Below are positions 34,801-45,761 of a stretch of 64,000 nt of DNA, piece after piece. The notes beneath the pieces are model-generated. The model searched no databases, was not told where the DNA came from, and saw nothing but the letters and a program-made list of their open reading frames with translations. Location: the NCBI GenBank assembly GCA_950097015.1, contig CATNEN010000039.1, forward strand, positions 4,228,001 through 4,292,000, written 5' to 3'. Position 1 is the first letter of the stretch; each line of letters opens with the position of its first letter. A program made the position numbers and the translations under genes. Origin of the DNA: Macrostomum hystrix. Taxonomy: Eukaryota; Platyhelminthes; Macrostomidae.

Positions 34801-37133
34801 ATTAACTATCTGGCCATATAAAAATAACATGGCATGACTATAAGCTGTCTCCAATTCAAACTATATGGTTTTGGCATAAGCAGATAATGTGGCATGACTA
34901 GTTAGATCAAATTCCAACTCTAATGAGGCATGTAGGCACCAATTCAAACTTAAAATAGTTACAATAAACAAACTGCAATATTGCCAAGAAAATAACATGC
35001 ACAAATCTATAAATTGTATTTATAACATAAAAATATCATTTTTTTGAATTTTTACTAAGTTATTGACATGCCCTAGTAGCTATAAAAAATTGGCTCAAAA
35101 AAGCACCACGCCAAGCTAACAACAGTTTTTTGCTATGTATGTATCCCTGCAAGAAAAATGTCAAATGTTCTAGAAAAATGTTCTACGCCAAGCCATGTTG
35201 CCTAATTGTGTGCCAAGTCAAACCAAAAAAAAAATTTGCTAGACATGTGTCCACAAAAATAAAGTTTTTTCCTATAGGGTAAAGTATCACTCAATAGTTT
35301 AAAATAATTTGGGTTACATTTAATACTATAATTATTAGATCATAACAATCAGTCATTAATCATTTGATTACCAAATTACCAAATCATGTGATTACTATGA
35401 GTTGTATTACCAAAGTGGCTCTGTGGCTATTAGCAAAATGGATTGTATTTTTGGTTGGGTGGAGCACAAAACTTTTGGCATTGTGGTTGGTTAGCAAATA
35501 ATTTAATATCATTGTTTTTACTACCTGCAGTATTCTGTCTTCTGATTTCATGGTACAATTAGCTCATTGCTATCACAAATTGCTAATGCTTGATTGCTTC
35601 AGAAAAAAATTTTTTCACACTGGTATTGCCATATTGCCTTTGTTGGAGTATAAGCTGCTAGCTTTGTACATTTGTATGTGAATATAGCATAGCAAGCTGC
35701 ATCTGCACCTTGATGTGTTTTGCTGGAGGAAAAATTTGCACCTAATGCCTATGCAAATTTAGGCCTATTCTAGGCCAACAATCTATAAATGAAAGAATCC
35801 ATATTAGTATCTGTCAGCTTATTAAAAAAACTTTGTTGTTGTGGAATTAGCATCTCATCTTTCAAATGCAAAACCTTGACATTACATTCATAAGCAATTT
35901 ATTTTCATCTGCAACATGCATTATTTGTAAGTTTTTTATGAAAAAATGTGTAGATTTGTTTACTTATTTGGTATTCAAATTTCTATAACAAATCCATTAT
36001 CCATACAAATACCTTATAATAAAAAATTCCCAAATACCAATTTCAAATATCAAATCTCAATCAGGTATCTTTGATTAGAAATTATGCCATTAGATGATTA
36101 TATTTCCTTCCCTATTTTACATTTGCAAATGGCTTCTGCCAATCCAGCACTTTGCCACTATGGTCATAGCAGCTAGTCCATAAATTCTGAAAGTTTTGCA
36201 ATATTATTACAGCATAGATTCATCTTTGCACATAATTATGAATGACCAGTTTTTTAATCCAATATTTCCTGTCCATTTTTATAGCATGTCAAAAATTGGA
36301 AAAATGACACAGTTCACTTTTTAAGCAAATATTTTATCAAAGTTTTAGACTGTTGACTGTATAGGCTCTCTGAATCATACACTTAGGTCATGGCTCATGT
36401 TATGACTACTTCCATGGGTGATCTGTATTACAGTGCAACATGAGTTTCACTATTTCTTAAAGTAAAAGCTGTCTTAATTTTCTTTTGGAATAAAATGCCA
36501 TTCTAGGTTACCAATCCATTTATTATGTAGTTATTATTAAGGCACCTTACCTAAGGTACTCAACAAACTGAGCTAGGACCAATTGCTGCACAAATTGGAA
36601 ATAATAAGCAATCCAATTATTCCAGCATCACAGAAAGCCACAGAAGAGAAAGTCTTATTGTCAGAGCAGCAATATGATCATAAAATCTATACCCATGGCA
36701 CCTCCTTTTAGAGTCATAGTAGATTTTAGTATTCTAACAAAACATAGTGAGTGCTATTCAATACAATATCAACTGTACACTAAGGTCAGATACACATTGA
36801 TTTTTCCAGTGTTTTTTCATGATCAAGTGACATGAAGCACACAATATTGGTCTTATTGGAGAATGCTGAAAGTTTCAGTTTTTACGCCCCTATGTTTACT
36901 ACTTTTGCTAGCGAAATTTTTTCTGTGAGGCCCGCTGACAATATGATTGTTAAAACTGATAGGGTGACTTTATAACTTTAAGGATTCTAGGCAAGAGACA
37001 ACAGCTTGGTGGAAAATAAGAAACCATGAAAAAACCAACTTTAAAGACTATTGTAATCTGTTTCAATGTGGTTCTAAAAAATTAGTGCATGATTATAAAA
37101 CATAATAAAATAAGTTAAACCATCTCATAAACA
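34801..37133. other. AT-rich spacer upstream of PRPF4
   Basis: About 2.3 kb with no open frame of note and no recognisable repeat. It should hold the PRPF4 promoter; I could not pick out a core promoter motif. Confidence 0.5.
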
Positions 37134-37184
37134 TTGCTGTCAGTTTCAGCAGCCGCAACCGGCGTTAACAGTGAAAAATTTGTC

Positions 37185-40100
37185 ATGTCTGGAGGCCAGC
37201 AGCTTTCAAGCCTGCGTGACGGCATCAAATCCGGTCTGATCGATGTGCCGATGGGCAGTGCCCTGCTGCTAGACGGAGTCGCCTCGCAGCCGCCTGATCA
37301 AACCGAGAGCCGGCGCGACCTCCTGGCCATTATTGAACTGCGACGGAAGACTCGCCAGATTCAGGTTAGTCCTTGACCAATCAGGATTTAAGACGCCAGG
37401 ACGACTAGCTGTGGACCAATCAGTATCAGTTAGGGTTCGGGTTGAGTGCAGCTGTGGACCAATACAGTATCAGTTAGGGTTCGGGTTGAGTGCAGCTGTG
37501 GACCAATCAGTATCAGTTAGGGTTCGGGTTGAGTGCAGACCGGGGGAGTGTAACTGGATGTCTTCTACCACCAACATTTTTAAAGGTGTCAACCGACGAT
37601 CGGGAAGTTCGCGCCTACCTGCGCCAGCTGGGCGAGCCGATCTGCCTATTCGGCGAAGATGCCGCCGATCGTCGCGAGCGTCTGAAGACTCTGATTGTGC
37701 TGCACGGCGAGTCAGCGATACGGAAACGCCCCGACGGATCTTCGGATGCCGCTGCTGCTGGCTCGGATGCCGGCACTCCGGCGTCGTCCACTGCCGCTGG
37801 CGGGCAGGCAATCAACAAGGAGCTGTGGTATCACGAGGGACCAGAAGCTCTGCAGGTGTGTTGCCTTTGTTGGCCCGGCTGGCTTGTAATCCCGATATCG
37901 GTCTTTAGCACAATTTAGTTTTCCAATAGAATTTCCTCCTCAGTGCCTACTATGAGTACACGATCTGAGTTAAAGATGCGCGCTGGTAAAAAAAAATCGT
38001 AGGCCTAGCCAGAAACTTACGAAGCCTTTTTAGGGTGGTTGCTAATCAGTCGGAGTTGCTATGAGAGTCCTGTTTTATTTGTTGAGTTATTACATCAAAA
38101 TTCTTTTTCTAAATGACATCATTACCACAAATGGCCTTCAATAGAAGTATGTCAGTTTGAGGTGTGCGCCTCGTTTGTATTGCATCATGCCAGATGAGTA
38201 TCGAGCGTGGCAAAGTATTAAGTGATTTAGATGATTATCAGTTTCTTCAGCTGAGTATCCGGTCCTTCAGCTGAGTATCCGGTCCTTCAGCTGAGTATCC
38301 GGTCCTTCAGCTGAGTATCCGGTCCTTCAGCTGAGTATCCGGTCCTTCAGCTGAGTATCCGGTCCTTCAGCTGAGTATCAAGTCCTTCAGCTGAGTAAGT
38401 ATCCGGTCCTTCAGCTGAGTATCCGGTCCTTCAGCTGAGTATCCGGTCCTTCAGCTGAGTATCAGGTCCTTCAGCTGAGTATCCGGTCCTTCAGCTGAGT
38501 ATCCGGTCCTTCAGCTGAGTATCGGTCCTTCAGCTGAGTATCCGGTCCTTCAGCTGAGTATCAAGTCCTTCAGCTGAGTATCAAGTCCTTCAGCTGAGTA
38601 AGTATCCGGTCCTTCAGCTGAGTATCCGGTCCTTCAGCTGAGTATCCGGTCCTTCAGCTGAGTATCCGGTCCTTCAGCTGAGTATCCGGTCCTTCAGCTG
38701 AGTATCAGGTCCATTGTGAGTATCAGGTCCATTGTGAGTATCAGGTCCATTGTGAGTATCAGGTCCATTGTGAGTATCAGGTCCATTGTGAGTATCAGGT
38801 CCATTGTGAGCATCAGGTGCAGTAAGAGTATCAAGTCCAATTAGAGTGTCAGGTCCATTAAAGTGTAACCATTAAGTTTTTTTACAGCTCAGCATCATTA
38901 TACTTCCAGGCTCTAGTGAGTGTGCGCTGGCTCGTTTGTCAATCTTCAGACGTCTCTGATAATTCACTAGGCTGTATACTCAATTGCGAATTTTGGGTTT
39001 CGAGTCTTGTCTTCACGTCTAATTGACATCCTCATTCTAGTCAATTTTACTTAGCTTTAGCTGTAATTTCAAAAGCTAATTGACTAGGCTGATGCTTCCG
39101 GATTCAGCAGTTTTATTGGCTTTTAAGCGTGAGACTGAGTCTATATATTTGCGGCTCCATTATCTCCAAGTCTACTGCCGAACTCAACCAATGGCTCACT
39201 GGCGAAGCCTGGTCTGTTTGGCGATCTGCTTTCGCCAAGTCTTAACTATTAACGGCACTGGCTGCATCTCTCTGACGCCAGCGAAGTGGTGCGTAAGATT
39301 TCGAGCTTCTGCTGTAAACTTCTGCGATGCGATGCGCATCTGTCACGCTCTCGGCGAGGAGATGATCTCAGCCTGAACCAAATAACATTTACACTGCCTG
39401 ATAACGGCCTGCTTTACTACTGGATAGGCCTGACTGATGCGCTTGTAGAGCGAGGCAAAAACAAGGACGGCTGGTTGTGGATTAAAGACGGCAATAAGAC
39501 TTCTGTTAATAGTACCTTGTTCGAACCTAGTGAGCCTGATGATCGGTATAACGAAGACTGCGTTGCAGCTTCAATTAAGCAAAGAGGTCTTGTAGATATT
39601 TCCTGCGCTAAAGCCTACACAATGATTGCCACACTCTGCTATACAGATTCCAACGTCTCTGTGCTACCTAAGCCAGTGACACCGGGATCCTTTGTGGCCT
39701 ACAACCTTGACCGGATTAACACTGTGACTCAGCCTGACACTGGCTGCTGGTTTGAAGCCTCGTCTCCATCAATTACAGATCGTTTCCAATGCTTGATTAG
39801 TTGCGCCAATTTCAGCTACGACTGCGTCGGATTCTTGTGGCACCCGGTCGCGCTGACTTGCATTCAGCTGCGCTACTTTGACGCCGCTGTCAACCTGACA
39901 AATGCCGATGGCAGCTGGGAGAAGTACTTGAGATCGGCTGCCAACTGATGGACACTGATGCATTAGACACGCGAAAACATTTCCGAGAGTAAATCTGCGT
40001 ATTTGAAACTGGAAAGATAAATACGGGAACAAATTTGTTATCTAATGGACAATTTCCCCGTAATGCTAAAAACAAGCCAGAAGGTCTGTTTACTTCTCTG

Positions 40101-43100
40101 TCTTCTGTCAGCTTCGTCGCTATCCCTTTTCTGTTGTCTCACCGTGAGAAACTGTCTATCCTGAGCAAATATACTCAAATATATCCTGAAAAAAACGGAT
40201 TTTCCAAGCTGGCTGAATACCTAGTCTCAGTCTGTTTTCTACCCATGTTTAACTGCAGATCTCCAAAGCCCAATAAAATACGTGAAATCTAATAATAATA
40301 ATAATAATAATAATTGATTACACCTGCCCCAATTGGGTCAGATGTGCAGCCGCAGCTAATGCGCGGCGCATCTGAAGGCTGCGTACAGCTGTTCAGTCCA
40401 TGGACTGGGGGGACGCCACACCCACCTTCAATTATCCCAGCTGATGCTGGTACCCATTTAACAGCTGGGTGAACTGAAGCAATGCAGAGTTAAGTGTCTT
40501 GCTAAAGGACGCAAATTGTTCCAGTGGAGTAGGGAATCGAACCCCCGACCTTTAAGTCGTGAGTCCGACGCCCTAACCACTTGGCTACAACCTCTACCTC
40601 TACTAGTAGAGGTTGTGAAATCTAAAAGCACTAAAATTCGGCATTTTATCACGCTTTAAAGCCGGACCCTACAAAACATCTTGACAAGAGCTATAAGAAG
40701 CAAAATGGAGTACTGTTAGAAATTTTACTTGGCAAGTGACATCCTTGACATCTCCCTAAAATTAAAAGTAAGTGATCTCACATTTTAAAAGCAAATTAAA
40801 ATGCTTCATATAAAAGCTTCTCTAATGTAAAGCTAATCTTCTCTAATGATTCTATCAGGAACTCTTGCCTAACTGCTTGTACTTAGGATTATTACGGATA
40901 GGTCCATTTATTGGGGCTGACGGTGCCAAGTCTTGTAATAAAATTCTTGCAGCTTCAAATTTCCTTCTAGAAGCATCCAGGAAACTACGAGTAATTGCAG
41001 TTTTTCGCGGCTAAGCGTTGAAATAACTCAAAAGAACGCACTGAAACTTACAACTGCAACAACAGTTCATCTTAGGGGTTAGTGGCAGAGCGGTCTTACG
41101 CGTTTACCTGTCGCACCAAGGTCCCTGAGCTTAATTCCTTGGCGAGGCCACATTTATTTAGGGCGCAGCCGCGGAAAAAGCTTGGGGGCTTGTCGTACAA
41201 TTTACGCGCTTGAGGGCCAACCTCCAAGGCACCAGGTAGATGTACACACCTGTGTAAGCGTCTGTGCTCAGAAATTAGTGAAATAGGCAGAAATTATTAT
41301 ATTTGATAACAGTCTATCTACTTATTTACTAAAAAATAAAAAACTATGTACGATGCTGTGCTCGTAAGTGTGATGTGGGTAGTCGATGTCACCTGCATCC
41401 CTCCGTCCTTCCACAGACTGCCAGACAGTGGCTAGCCGAGTATTCCTTGCCGAGAGCGCGCGCCCGCCTTGATGCCGCTAGAGCCTACTACCAGAACATG
41501 CCGCCTGCCGTGCGTCAGGCGCGCCACCTGGAGTGGCAGAACACTCTGCGCACCTTCGCCATTCAGGCCAGCCAGATTGGCGACACCCGGCCGCTCAGCT
41601 ACTGCCAGGTGTCGCCCTGCGGCGCCAAGCTGGCCGTCAGTAGCTGGTCCGGCCTTTGCCAGGTGTGGAACCTGCCTGACTGCGAGCTGGCTCTGACTCT
41701 GCGCGGTCACAAGACTAATGCCAGCTGTGTGGCGTGGCACCCGAAGGCCACGACCGCCGAGGCTGGACCCGTCGCTCTGGCGTCCAGCTCATTAGACGGA
41801 GCCGTCAAGCTGTGGTCATTGGAGAGTGAATCTCCTTACGCTGAGCTAGACGGACACGAGCCTTATAGGTTAGGATTATATTTTTTATGTACTCCGTACC
41901 CTAATATACGACACCAACAGGATTGTAAAAAATATAACATGCGATAGAGACGTATAATTGGTTCGGATATTTTCAGTTCGGCCAGATATTCAGCCTATCT
42001 AATCGGTGGCAGAATATCCGGTCGTTTCTCCGGAATGTGACGCAAAGTTTACATCCGGGTGATTCATTCGGATAATTGGATCTTTTTATCCGCACGAACC
42101 ATCCGGATTTGTAGCTGAAATCCGGTCATATAGGTGGATATTAATCCAGATCTATTGTCCGGAAAATAAGGTAAAATCCGACCGATTCATTTGGATATTA
42201 AGAAAGTTTTGTCCTGACGAAACAACCGGATGTCACGGGGCAATGGCACAATCATTTGATGACAGTAGACCCGCAGCCAGCGAGGAGGCAATTCCGCTGA
42301 CTTTTGAGCACACACGCATGCAGATGCCGTACGCAGGCGCAACTGTGTTCAATCTGCTCCGACTTTCTCATCATCAGGCAGTGTACACCCTCACTGTGCC
42401 TTGGAGGTTGGCCCTTAAGGGCGTAAATTGCAAGACAAGCCTTCTCTGCGGAATCGAGCTCAGGGTCCTTAGTGTTAGACCGCTCTGCCAATCACTCCCA
42501 CGCTCGTGTGCAAAGCTTATGGTCCCACCTCAAGCCTATGCCCCATAATCCCTTCATGCCAACCGCAGAGTGAGCCGCCTGGCCTGGCATCCCTCCGGCC
42601 GCTTCCTTGGCACCTGCGTGTTCGATTATTCCTGGCGTCTCTGGGATCTGGAAGCCGGCGACGAGATTCTTCATCAGGAGGGCCACAGCCGCGAAGTGTA
42701 CGACATCGCCTTCCACCCGGACGGCAGTCTGGCCCTCACGGGCGGTCTGGACAGCTTCGGTCGCGTCTGGGACCTCCGGACGGGCCGTTGCGTCATGCTC
42801 CTTGAAGGCCACCAGCGCAGCGTCCTGTCCGTGGCCTTCGCGCCTAACGGGCACCACATGGCGACTGGCTCCGAGGACAATGGCGCCAAGGTGTGGGATT
42901 TGCGCAAGCAGGTGTGCCTCTACACTGTGCCTGCTCACACCAATAACGTTAGCAAGGTACGGCTCATTTTGAAATTGCTTGCATCTGGGGTTGAGACGGT
43001 TGCTTAATGGAATAGTACAATGAATTATTAATGGGAATGTGCACAAGATTAATGTAATATTCTGCAAAAGATCAATGGAATTATGTACAGAATTAATGGC

Positions 43101-44150
43101 AAATTGTACACAATTTAAAGAGTGTATAGAAAATCCACTGCACAGTATTGATGGCAGTGTGTCCAATATGAATGGCAGTGTGTACAATATGATTATGAAT
43201 GGCAGTGTGTGCAATATGTTTGCAATTTGAATGGCAGTGTGTACAATATGATTATGAATGGCAGTGTGTGCATATGTTTGCAATTTGAATGGCAGTGTGT
43301 ACAATATGATTATGAATGGCAGTGTGTGCAATATGTTTGCAATTTGAATGGCAGTGTGGAGAATATGAATGGTAGTATGTGCAATATGAATGGCAGTATG
43401 TACAGTATGAATGGCAGTATGTACAATATGAATGGCAGTTATGTACAGTATGAATGGCAGTTATGTACAGTATGAATGGCAGTTATGTACAGTATGAATG
43501 GCAGTGTGTACAATATGAATGGCAGTTTATACAATATGAATGGCAGTGTGTACAATATGAATGGCAGTTATGTACAATATGAATGGCAGTGTGTACAATA
43601 TGAATGGCAGTGTGTACAATATGAATGGCAGTGTGTACAATATGAATGGCAGTTTATACAATATGAATGGCAGTGTGTACAATATGAATGGCAGTTATGT
43701 ACAATATGAATGGCAGTTATGTACAGTATGAATGGCAGTATGTACAATATGAATGGCAGTATGTACAATATGAATGGCAGTATGTGCAATATGAATGGCA
43801 GTATGTACAATATGAATGGCAGTATGTACAATATGAATGACAGTGTGGACAATATCGATTGGTGTGTTTACAATAGCAATAGCCCTCAACAATGAGCCTA
43901 ATGTCACATTCAACGCATCCTCAAACAGGTGGTGTTCCAGCCATCCACCAGTGGCGTGTCGCACTTCCTGCTCACTGCCTCCTACGATGGCAGCGCTCGA
44001 CTCTGGAGCCACCCGAACTGGACGCCCATCCACCAGCTGAGCGGTCACGAGTCCAAGCTGATGTGCGCGGATGTTGCTCCGGACAGCAGTTTTATTGTCA
44101 CCTGCGGCTTTGATCGCACCTTTAAACTCTGGTCGGCGCAGCCACTTTAG
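37185..44150 (+). CDS. PRPF4: U4/U6 small nuclear ribonucleoprotein Prp4 (five exons)
   Basis: CDS join(37185-37364, 37586-37855, 41417-41868, 42569-42956, 43929-44150), 503 residues; human PRPF4 is about 520. Exon 2 carries the PRP4 domain ([32 protein letters not shown]), then WYHEGP. Exons 3-5 encode seven WD40 repeats, with matches such as [34 protein letters not shown] and FDRTFKLW. In the spliceosome it binds the U4/U6 duplex with PRPF3 and PPIH. The chosen ATG is the first in frame after an acceptor-like TTTCAG at 37144-37149; the human N-terminal extension is not evident, so an upstream exon may be missing. Introns are 221, 3561, 700 and 972 bp and are full of repeats plus a nested gene. 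Poly(A) signal at 44333. Confidence 0.95.
37407..37537. repeat. Three copies of a 43-bp repeat in PRPF4 intron 1
   Basis: The unit CTGTGGACCAATCAGTATCA plus GTTAGGGTTCGGGTTGAGTG is repeated three times. One copy has an extra A (CCAATACAG). Confidence 0.92.
37856..38236. other. PRPF4 intron 2, unique left part
   Basis: Unique, AT-rich intron sequence before the minisatellite. No exon seen. Confidence 0.5.
38237..38860. repeat. Minisatellite in PRPF4 intron 2 (20-bp then 18-bp units)
   Basis: About 23 units of TCCTTCAGCTGAGTATCCGG, some reading ATCAAG or ATCAGG and two with an extra AAGT. From 38701 they give way to six units of ATCAGGTCCATTGTGAGT, then to decayed copies. One unit type appears to grade into the other. 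Confidence 0.95.
39192..39948 (+). CDS. Secreted C-type lectin nested in PRPF4 intron 2, apparent frameshift
   Basis: It starts [14 protein letters not shown], a likely signal peptide. A C-type lectin domain follows: [12 protein letters not shown], then YYWIGLTD (WIGL motif), WLWIKDG, SEPDD (in the place of the sugar-binding EPN) and EDCV, with the final Cys in ATLCY. The C-terminal part ([30 protein letters not shown]) is Cys-rich and resembles a PAN/apple domain. At about 39366 the frame breaks: upstream reads EEMISA-stop, while the domain continues in another frame from DLSLNQITF. One missing base would explain it. No intron fits there. It is either a recent pseudogene or a sequence error. 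Poly(A) signal AATAAA at 40273. Same strand as its host gene. Confidence 0.7.
40291..40615 (-). repeat. tRNA-derived SINE, family II, fullest copy
   Basis: On the minus strand the head reads TAGCCAAGTGGTTAGGGCG (box A) and GGTCGGGGGTTCGATTCCC (box B). The body holds TGTCCTTTAGCAAGACACTT-like and CAGTCCATGGACTGAACAGC motifs and ends in (ATT)n, seen as AATAAT... at 40291-40315. At its 5' end 40588-40615 is a 10-bp-arm hairpin (CAACCTCTAC / GTAGAGGTTG). Confidence 0.85.
40616..41072. other. PRPF4 intron 2, unique right part
   Basis: AT-rich intron sequence; no exon or repeat recognised. Confidence 0.45.
41073..41290 (+). repeat. tRNA-derived SINE, family I, copy 3 (truncated)
   Basis: Head GGGGTTAGTGGCAGAGCGGT, box B-like GAGCTTAATTCC, then the family body through AATAGGCAGAA. 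A middle part and the 3' tail are missing. Confidence 0.82.
42238..42497 (-). repeat. tRNA-derived SINE, family I, copy 4, in PRPF4 intron 3
   Basis: Reverse-strand copy ending at box A (read inverted as AGACCGCTCTGCCAATCAC), with the shared body blocks AGCGAGGAGGCAATTC and CATCATCAGGCAGTGTACAC. Confidence 0.82.
43145..43858. repeat. 21-bp minisatellite in PRPF4 intron 4
   Basis: The unit AATGGCAGTGTGTACAATAT plus G is repeated some 30 times, with variants TATGTACAG, TTATGTACA and TTTATACAA. At its left end, units of about 48-57 bp (with GATTATGAATGG and TTTGCAATTTG) form a higher-order repeat. Confidence 0.95.
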
Positions 44151-44332
44151 TTCCTCTAGCACAATTGTCTTTTAGAATTATTAAGTGGCATCGGAATTGG
44201 CAGTCTAGCTCGCATTTTGGCATTGCTTATTTCGTTCTTATTTGCTGCTTTTTTCACACTCTCACCTGTCTTGGTTTGCTGTTCATTCATTAACATTGTA
44301 TATTGATTAGGTTGCAACGGTCTAATCAAGCA

Positions 44333-44338
44333 AATAAA
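44333..44338 (+). promoter_or_regulatory. Poly(A) signal of PRPF4
   Basis: AATAAA 183 bases after the PRPF4 stop codon. Confidence 0.6.
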
Positions 44339-44711
44339 CAATTTCTGTAGTAAAATAGATTTGTGTTTGTCTTTTTCAATCAATTTTATTTATTTCCCTT
44401 GTTCGTACTATAAATGGTCTAGGAGTTTTCTAGAAACTAAAATGAGCTTGTATAAAAACTAGTTTTTGAGCAGAGCTTGTTATTTAGGTTAAAATAGTTG
44501 CTTCTCGAATTAGATCATAAAACTAAAACCAATTAGGCAAGCTATTGTAAATTGTACAGCTATTTCCATGTCTATCCGAGTGTATATACATGTATCTATC
44601 CATTTATATATCTATTTTCTACTGTAAGCTGGGAAGCTTAAAAACCGTTTAACTTTGTCCTAGTTCGCATTTTTCTGACCTATACGATTAAATGTTCTGC
44701 TAAAAAGTACA

Positions 44712-44860
44712 CACTACCCGAGCTAGGGGACCCACCCAATATTTTCCACCTGTGTGCTGCTATTAATTTCTACAGCTGGGTGTAGGGAAGCAATGGGGAA
44801 TTGAGTGCCTTGCTCAAGGGCAAGCCCAAATAGTACGTCCCATTTGGTTGTCAATCACTA
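44712..44860 (-). repeat. SINE family II fragment cut by a Tc1/mariner insertion
   Basis: CAGCTGGGTG, GAAGCAATG and AGTGCCTTGCTCAAGGGCAA match the family II body near 40460-40510 in the same orientation. The match ends at the TA that borders the next element. Confidence 0.6.
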
Positions 44861-45560
44861 TTGGTTTTGACAATCAATATGAGAAGATGGACAATCGAAA
44901 TGAAGACAGCCATAGATCTGGATGCAGCAGCTCAGCTCAGCTTCGCAGCAGCTGCGGCTTAGGCCACAGACTTTTGATGATCGAAATGAGAATTGGACAA
45001 TCAAACTGGCAACGGGAGCAGTATGCACGTTTATTTGAACGAAAATTTAACATTTAAATTTTAACAGCAGCATGGGTTCAGAACTCCTGTAGAATTCTGT
45101 CCACAGTTCTGTACGAGATGTCCAGTTTGTCGGGGAAATGGTTGTTGACCCGCTGTGCCGTCTCGCTCAGGGTGAGGAACGGGTTGCGGTTCACCTCTGC
45201 TTCCAGAAATTCACGAATCTCCTCATCCACCTTGCACCTTGCTTCTTTTCGGCCTCCACGAGGCATACCGTCCATCCTTCCCTCATTCCTGTACAGCCTC
45301 ACGATGCGATGAGCAGTTGAATTTGACAGCTGAAGGATTATTGCTGCGTCCTTGACCGGTGTGCCATTCTATTCTTTCCTCCATGGTGCTGCCTCGCTAC
45401 ACTAACCGAGCGTTGCCATTTTGATTGTCCATCATTTCGATCGTCAAAAGTCTGTGGCCTAAGCCGCAGCTGCTGCGAAGCTGAGCTGAGCTGCTGCATG
45501 CAGATCTATGGCTGTCTTCATTTTGATTGTCCATCTTCTCATATTGATTGTCAAAACCAA
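44861..45560. mobile_element. Non-autonomous Tc1/mariner-type element, 700 bp, flanked by TA
   Basis: The ends are TTGGTTTTGACAATCAATAT and its inverse, flanked on both sides by TA (44859-44860 and 45561-45562), the Tc1/mariner target duplication. The inverted repeats are unusually long, about 160 bp per arm (44861-45020 and 45405-45560), and highly similar. The interior holds only the N-terminal DNA-binding part of a transposase. Confidence 0.88.
45078..45390 (-). pseudogene. Truncated Tc1/mariner transposase, helix-turn-helix part only
   Basis: Read on the minus strand: ATG at about 45388 (MEERIEWHTG), a one-base frame change, then VKDAAIILQLSNSTAHRIVR (helix-turn-helix), a GMPRGGRKEA linker, and a second helix-turn-helix (FLTLSETAQRVNNHF, DISYRTVDRILQEF). 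It stops at 45078. The catalytic DDE domain is absent, so it cannot move the element by itself, though the binding domain might still occupy the repeats. Confidence 0.75.
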
Positions 45561-45761
45561 TACTGACAACTAGGGATTGCCAAAATTTTACTTGTGCTGC
45601 TAACAGATACACTACTACCAGATGATTCGGAGTCAGAATTTCATTTCTACCTTTAGAAATTTGAGCTAGGTAAAGCTTACCTTAATTATCGAATCGGTCG
45701 GAATATTCCTAGTCGGGCCAAGTTTAATCGTTAACTTGAAGCGGATCTAAGAGAGCTTAGT

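Noticed and set aside
38237-38860. CRISPR-like array in PRPF4 intron
   Set aside because: 20-bp units without spacers; an ordinary minisatellite.
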